In this document: piece by piece, positions 7,233-9,864 of the stretch
Layout of the letters: each line of letters begins with the position of its first letter
Numbering within the stretch: position 1 is the first letter of the stretch
The notes under the pieces: generated by a model
Databases searched by the model: none
What the model was told of the DNA's origin: nothing
The model's input: the letters and a program-made list of their open reading frames with translations, nothing else
Source: an uncultured euryarchaeote
GTDB lineage: Archaea > Thermoplasmatota > Poseidoniia > Poseidoniales > Thalassarchaeaceae
Reading direction: 5' to 3'
Assembly (NCBI GenBank): GCA_937876055.1
Contig: CALEIW010000183.1
Span: 1 to 9,864 of the forward strand
DNA length: 9,864 bases
Program-made: the position numbers and the translations under genes

Positions 7233-7238
7233 GGTGAG
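7231..7238 (+). promoter_or_regulatory. Ribosome binding site of the alpha-subunit gene
   Basis: GAGGTGAG starts inside the TGA stop of the beta-subunit gene (7230-7232). It ends 3 nt before the ATG at 7242 and is a near-full match to the 16S anti-Shine-Dalgarno. It fixes the start of the second gene and points to coupled translation in an operon. Confidence 0.7.
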
Positions 7239-7241
7239 ATA

Positions 7242-8177
7242 ATGAGTGAAACAAATGAACCTGAGATTCTCTTCGGAATCTATTGCCCACCTCATCCACA
7301 ACCACTCCTTTCTCCTGAAGCAAGCGAAGGATACAGCAAACTTCGAGCCGCATACGATGAATGTCGAAAGCGAATTGAAGAAAGTGAGGCGGATATCATC
7401 CTAGTTTATTCAACAACCTGGCCGAGTATTATTGGTCATCAAATTCAGGCCTTAGAAAAGGCGATATGGACTCATGTGGATGACGATTTCCATTATCTTG
7501 GAAGTATGCCATATGAATTCCATATGGACACCGAATTCGCTCATTCAATGAAAGAAAATTGCGAAAAGAGGGGTTTGGAAGCTAGAACCGTTGAATACGA
7601 AGGCTTCCCAATCGACACAGGCTCAGTGGTTGCTTTGCAATTGCTGAACCCAGACAATCGAATCCCTTCCTGCATTCTCTCTAGCAACATGTACTCTAAT
7701 CGTTCTGAGACAATTGTTCTAGGTAAGGCCGTGAGAGATACACTGGCCCAACAAAACAAGAAGGCAGTAGTCGTAGTAGTCTCAAGTCTCTCTAATCGTA
7801 TGTTCACAGAACACATAGACCCCAAAGAGGATAGAATCCATTCTCAGAAAGACGATGATTGGAATCGCAAGATTTTGGAATTCTTCGATGATGGTAGATT
7901 AGAGGATTTGAGTCAACTGAGCCGCGATATACACGGGCAAATTAGGGTTCAGAAAGTCGTTGCATACAAACCCGCTTGGTGGCTTGCTGCGACCATGGGG
8001 CAGCACAATAATTACGATGGTGAAGTATTGGCTTATGAAGCACTGCACGGAAGTGGAGGAGCGGTCATTACACTAACTCCATCGACAGGTTCGGTCGGCG
8101 ACAAGGAGTTCGACGAGGATGATGTTGAATTCTACAGAGGAGATCGAAATGTCCTCGATAAGGGGACGCTAGAATGA
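7242..8177 (+). CDS. amnA: 2-aminophenol 1,6-dioxygenase-like, non-catalytic alpha subunit
   Basis: A 311-aa paralogue of the preceding protein that keeps the LigB fold outline but not the iron site. The first His motif survives in part (YCPPHPQPLL, 14-23). The TPHWQ block has become STTWPS (57-62), so the second ligand is Thr. HSLSHRHF has become SSLSNRMF (181-188), so the catalytic His is Asn. The ligand Glu is missing in GQIRVQKVVAYKPAWWL (232-248). Known aminophenol dioxygenases are alpha2beta2 with just such a metal-free alpha subunit, so this is expected rather than decay. Residues beyond about 280 form an acidic tail (KEFDEDDVEFY at 288-298). The gene starts 9 bp after the beta gene with a strong ribosome binding site, and its TGA overlaps the next ATG (ATGA at 8174-8177). 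The alpha-subunit identity rests on the pairing plus the loss pattern. Confidence 0.78.
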   Translation: MSETNEPEILFGIYCPPHPQPLLSPEASEGYSKLRAAYDECRKRIEESEADIILVYSTTWPSIIGHQIQALEKAIWTHVDDDFHYLGSMPYEFHMDTEFAHSMKENCEKRGLEARTVEYEGFPIDTGSVVALQLLNPDNRIPSCILSSNMYSNRSETIVLGKAVRDTLAQQNKKAVVVVVSSLSNRMFTEHIDPKEDRIHSQKDDDWNRKILEFFDDGRLEDLSQLSRDIHGQIRVQKVVAYKPAWWLAATMGQHNNYDGEVLAYEALHGSGGAVITLTPSTGSVGDKEFDEDDVEFYRGDRNVLDKGTLE

Positions 8178-8839
8178 CTTCCGAAGAGCCAACTCCGGAA
8201 GAAGAAGATGAAGCCTCTTTCTTACATAGACTTGAGATGATTAAGGATTTAATCGAGGCTCCTGATGAGGTAATCGAAGCAATTTACGATGGATATGGGA
8301 AATCGATGTTGTATACAGCCGGCGGCGCAGCCGGGGCTGCTGCGGGTGTCGCAGTAGGCGGACCTGTTGGTGGCATAGTTGGCGGAGTTGTTGGGAAAAA
8401 AACCGCAGGCAAGTTCACTAGCGACGACGGACCAAAATATTCCGAAAACGCCCCCAAGGCTGTCGGCGCTTATCCTCACGCATACCGAGTTGGAAACTTA
8501 CTATTTGTTAGCGGAATAGGGCCACGTCAAGCAGAAACTGATGAAATCCCCGGAGGTCCTATCCGTGACTCTGATGGTAATCCTCTCGATTACGACATAC
8601 GTGCCCAAACAAGGGCTGTAATCGAGAACATCAAGACAATTCTAGAAGACGCTGGTTCATCACTTGACAAAGTCGTAGATTGCTTGTCTTTCTTAGTAGA
8701 TATGGATAGAGACTTCGCCGGCTACAACGAAGTATATGCCGAGTACTTCTCAGAGATTCAATGCGCCCGAACAACAGTGGCAGTTAGGGCCCTGCCAACT
8801 CCAATAGCTGTGGAGTTGAAAGTAATCGCTAAGATTTAG
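8174..8839 (+). CDS. RidA-family 2-aminomuconate deaminase-like protein with glycine-zipper N-terminus
   Basis: A 221-aa protein, about 80 residues longer than a normal RidA protein. The C-terminal domain (about 90-221) resembles AmnD/NbaF-type 2-aminomuconate deaminases: FVSGIGPRQ (111-119), DIRAQTRAVIENIKTIL (141-157), DFAGYNEVYAEYF (180-192) and ARTTVAVRALP (198-208) with R199 at the carboxylate-binding Arg position, then AVELKVIA (212-219) with E214. Such enzymes hydrolyse the enamine/imine of 2-aminomuconate, releasing ammonia and giving 4-oxalocrotonate. Fused in front are a very acidic start (residues 5-13), an amphipathic helix-like stretch (15-47) and a glycine zipper (50-74) with Gly at every fourth position. 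This extension may insert in membrane or mediate assembly. Translation is coupled to the alpha-subunit gene by an ATGA overlap. The substrate is inferred from the operon. Confidence 0.82.
   Translation: MTSEEPTPEEEDEASFLHRLEMIKDLIEAPDEVIEAIYDGYGKSMLYTAGGAAGAAAGVAVGGPVGGIVGGVVGKKTAGKFTSDDGPKYSENAPKAVGAYPHAYRVGNLLFVSGIGPRQAETDEIPGGPIRDSDGNPLDYDIRAQTRAVIENIKTILEDAGSSLDKVVDCLSFLVDMDRDFAGYNEVYAEYFSEIQCARTTVAVRALPTPIAVELKVIAKI
8321..8395 (+). other. Glycine-zipper segment encoded in the RidA-family gene
   Basis: Codons 50-74 encode glycine at positions 50, 54, 58, 62, 66, 70 and 74, with only Gly, Ala, Val, Ile and one Pro between. This seven-step GxxxG register is the classic pattern of helix-helix packing in membrane-associated or pore/oligomer-forming segments. 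It is flanked by K75-K76 on the C-terminal side. Confidence 0.8.
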
Positions 8840-9183
8840 GATCCAATCAATTGGTAGTCATCGCTGAGCGGTGTGGCACCAGTTTCCATGGAAATTATCT
8901 GGCCATCCTTGAAGCGCATGAACGAAAGAACCGCTTCTGAATCTGAATCATTTGCAAAGTGAACGATTGAATGTGCAACACCAACCTCATCATTTTCGAA
9001 AAGTATTCTGTCATGTTCAGAAGTTGGTCTGTTGTCGCCACCAGCGAATCCTAAAATGTCAGATTTGCTCATGGTTATTCCACCAACATGTGGATTGAAA
9101 ACGCAATCGTCATGGAGGATATTTGCTAGTGCTTCTGTATCTCCATTTTCCCAGGCCTTGTTGTATGCTTCGATAATCGACAT
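8836..9183 (-). CDS. NTF2/SnoaL-like small protein
   Basis: A 115-aa protein with the layout of the NTF2-like (SnoaL/ketosteroid-isomerase) fold. It has an opening helix with the common IEAYNKAWENGDTEALANIL pattern (4-23), a DDCVFNPHVGG strand-loop (25-35), then alternating strands VGVAHSIVHFAND (67-79), AVLSFMRFKDGQIISMET (84-101). Family members are small cone-shaped binding proteins or isomerases/cyclases of varied function; no catalytic set is clear enough to name an activity. The TAA stop shares bases with the TAG stop of the RidA-family gene on the other strand, a 4-bp tail-to-tail overlap. It has its own TATA-like promoter, so it is not part of the dioxygenase transcript. A role with that pathway is only suggested by position. 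Confidence 0.78.
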   Translation of the reverse strand: MSIIEAYNKAWENGDTEALANILHDDCVFNPHVGGITMSKSDILGFAGGDNRPTSEHDRILFENDEVGVAHSIVHFANDSDSEAVLSFMRFKDGQIISMETGATPLSDDYQLIGS

Positions 9184-9204
9184 ATGGCGGCCGAGAGATA
9201 ATTC

Positions 9205-9215
9205 GTGTATAATCC
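9205..9215 (-). promoter_or_regulatory. TATA box of the NTF2-like gene
   Basis: The minus strand reads GGATTATACAC, centred about 27 nt upstream of the ATG at 9183. The box-to-ATG distance predicts transcription starting at or within a few bases of the ATG, that is, a leaderless mRNA. No Shine-Dalgarno-like sequence precedes the ATG. Confidence 0.55.
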
Positions 9216-9236
9216 AATAGGACTAACCATTCTCCT

Positions 9237-9241
9237 AAAAA
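9237..9241 (-). terminator. Possible oligo-T terminator after the SMR transporter gene
   Basis: The minus strand has a TTTTT run about 20 nt downstream of the SMR gene stop (9262-9264), with no hairpin. Archaeal termination often uses such T-tracts, but a single five-T run is weak evidence. Confidence 0.25.
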
Positions 9242-9261
9242 CGTCCATTTATGCAATCAAT

Positions 9262-9594
9262 TCACTCTATACTCATGGTGCTATAAAGTCTCATTACAAC
9301 AATGCCAGCGATAATTAATCCCATTCCAATCATTGCCCCAGCGTCAAGACGTTGGTCGTGAAAGATTACAGCAATCAATGCAACTCCGACTATACCAACG
9401 GCAGACCAAATAGCATAGGCGATTCCTAGAGGTATCTCATCTAAGGTTAACGACAAGAAATAAAATGCTGCACAGTAACCAACTATCACAACTACAGATG
9501 GAATCAAATTAGTAAATTCTTCAGTGGACTTTATTGAGGCGGTTGCAATAACTTCGCTGATTATTGCCAAAAGAAGGTAAGCCCACTTGTTCAT
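9262..9594 (-). CDS. EmrE/Qac-type small multidrug resistance (SMR) transporter
   Basis: A 110-aa protein with four membrane helices (about 4-22, 31-50, 57-78 and 85-104), the standard size for SMR exporters that swap protons for toxic cations as dual-topology dimers. The membrane-embedded E14 that binds both proton and substrate is present (LLLAIISEVIATAS, 7-20). Y40, Y60 and W63 also occupy the EmrE substrate-pocket positions, with W63 in AIWSAVGIVG (61-70). This matches the Qac/EmrE branch rather than the guanidinium exporters, although quaternary cation substrates are inferred. The gene stands alone with its own TATA-like box and lies next to the aminophenol-type operon on the opposite strand. 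A link to export of aromatic amines is possible but unsupported. Confidence 0.92.
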   Translation of the reverse strand: MNKWAYLLLAIISEVIATASIKSTEEFTNLIPSVVVIVGYCAAFYFLSLTLDEIPLGIAYAIWSAVGIVGVALIAVIFHDQRLDAGAMIGMGLIIAGIVVMRLYSTMSIE

Positions 9595-9618
9595 GTTTAC
9601 AGGGTGTTGATTTACCCT

Positions 9619-9627
9619 ATAATATTC
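9619..9627 (-). promoter_or_regulatory. TATA-like box of the SMR transporter gene
   Basis: The minus strand reads AATATTATA, centred about 29 nt upstream of the ATG at 9594, in the 78-bp gap after the upstream gene. The short gap between box and ATG predicts a leaderless or very short-leader mRNA. Confidence 0.5.
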
Positions 9628-9672
9628 TTGATATACAATCTATTTAGGCCAGTAAATATCATACAATTTTCA

Positions 9673-9864
9673 TCAATCAGTGGGCTCGATTAAATCAGGA
9701 TCACAAGATGGTGGTGCAGTTACAGGATTACAAGCAATAGGGCCATTTGGAATCTGTACCCAATATTCGATCCCATCGACTTTCGCGGGATAATCTGTTG
9801 AAATTGAATGGGCACCGACTGCGAAGGCGGCATCTCGTCGAGCGGTGTCGTTGTTGTCAGCCTC
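9673..9864 (-). CDS. C-terminal end of an unidentified protein, cut by window edge
   Basis: An open minus-strand frame enters at base 9864 and ends with TGA at 9675-9673, giving 63 residues. The tail is acidic and proline-rich, with two cysteines ten residues apart near the end (ACNPV...PSCDPD), which could form a disulphide in an exported protein. The segment GIEYWVQIPNGPIACNP looks strand-rich. There is no membrane helix and no recognised domain. The frame is open to the edge with plausible composition, and a separate promoter for the next gene follows its stop, so it is probably a real gene end. The function is unknown. Confidence 0.6.
   Translation of the reverse strand, partial: EADNNDTARRDAAFAVGAHSISTDYPAKVDGIEYWVQIPNGPIACNPVTAPPSCDPDLIEPTD

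Noticed and set aside
6724..7825. Several minus-strand open frames opposite the two dioxygenase subunits
   Set aside because: All are shadows of strongly conserved plus-strand genes and have no promoter or ribosome binding site.
1..9864. tRNA, rRNA, CRISPR array, insertion sequence or long direct repeats
   Set aside because: No tandem repeat-spacer pattern, transposase or terminal inverted repeats were seen, and nearly all bases are accounted for by protein genes with gaps under 100 bp.

Overview
The window most likely comes from an aerobic planktonic archaeon, probably a marine Euryarchaeota of the Marine Group II/III (Poseidoniales) type. This is an inference. Several first genes have an A/T-rich TATA-like box about 23-29 nt upstream of the start codon, as in leaderless archaeal transcripts. 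Some downstream operon genes instead carry a GGTGA-type ribosome binding site 3-4 nt before the ATG. Proteins are acidic, genes are tightly packed, and no gap reaches 100 bases. The extradiol dioxygenase implies use of molecular oxygen. No rRNA or other taxonomic marker is present, so the placement rests on style and gene content.

Left part (1-4371). The window opens with the first 18 codons of a minus-strand gene whose N-terminus looks like the cobalamin-binding domain of a fused acyl-CoA mutase (IcmF-like). A divergent plus-strand gene encodes a protein with two TFIIB-type zinc-ribbon modules. Four minus-strand genes follow, in transcription order: a YbaK/ProX-type aminoacyl-tRNA deacylase, a SMUG1-type uracil-DNA glycosylase, a long-chain acyl-CoA synthetase and a LysE/RhtB exporter. 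The first two are 8 bp apart and the last two 11 bp apart, so they form two probable operons separated by 73 bp.

Middle (4435-6273). A plus-strand membrane protein of the PAP2/AUR1-like lipid phosphatase-transferase superfamily carries an extra C-terminal domain. It overlaps by 48 bp the end of a convergent minus-strand gene for a small multi-pass membrane protein of unknown function.

Right part (6327-9864). The most notable locus is a three-gene plus-strand operon: a catalytic LigB-type dioxygenase subunit very like the 2-aminophenol 1,6-dioxygenase beta subunit (AmnB), a paralogous subunit lacking the iron ligands (AmnA/alpha-like), and a RidA-family protein very like 2-aminomuconate deaminase (AmnD/NbaF). 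Together they could open the ring of an aminophenol-type compound and deaminate the resulting enamine. The aldehyde dehydrogenase that normally acts between these steps is not in the window. The RidA protein also has an unusual N-terminal extension with a perfect seven-step glycine zipper. The operon meets, stop codon on stop codon, a minus-strand NTF2/SnoaL-like gene. Beyond it lie an EmrE-type small multidrug transporter gene and the C-terminal end of an unidentified protein, both on the minus strand.
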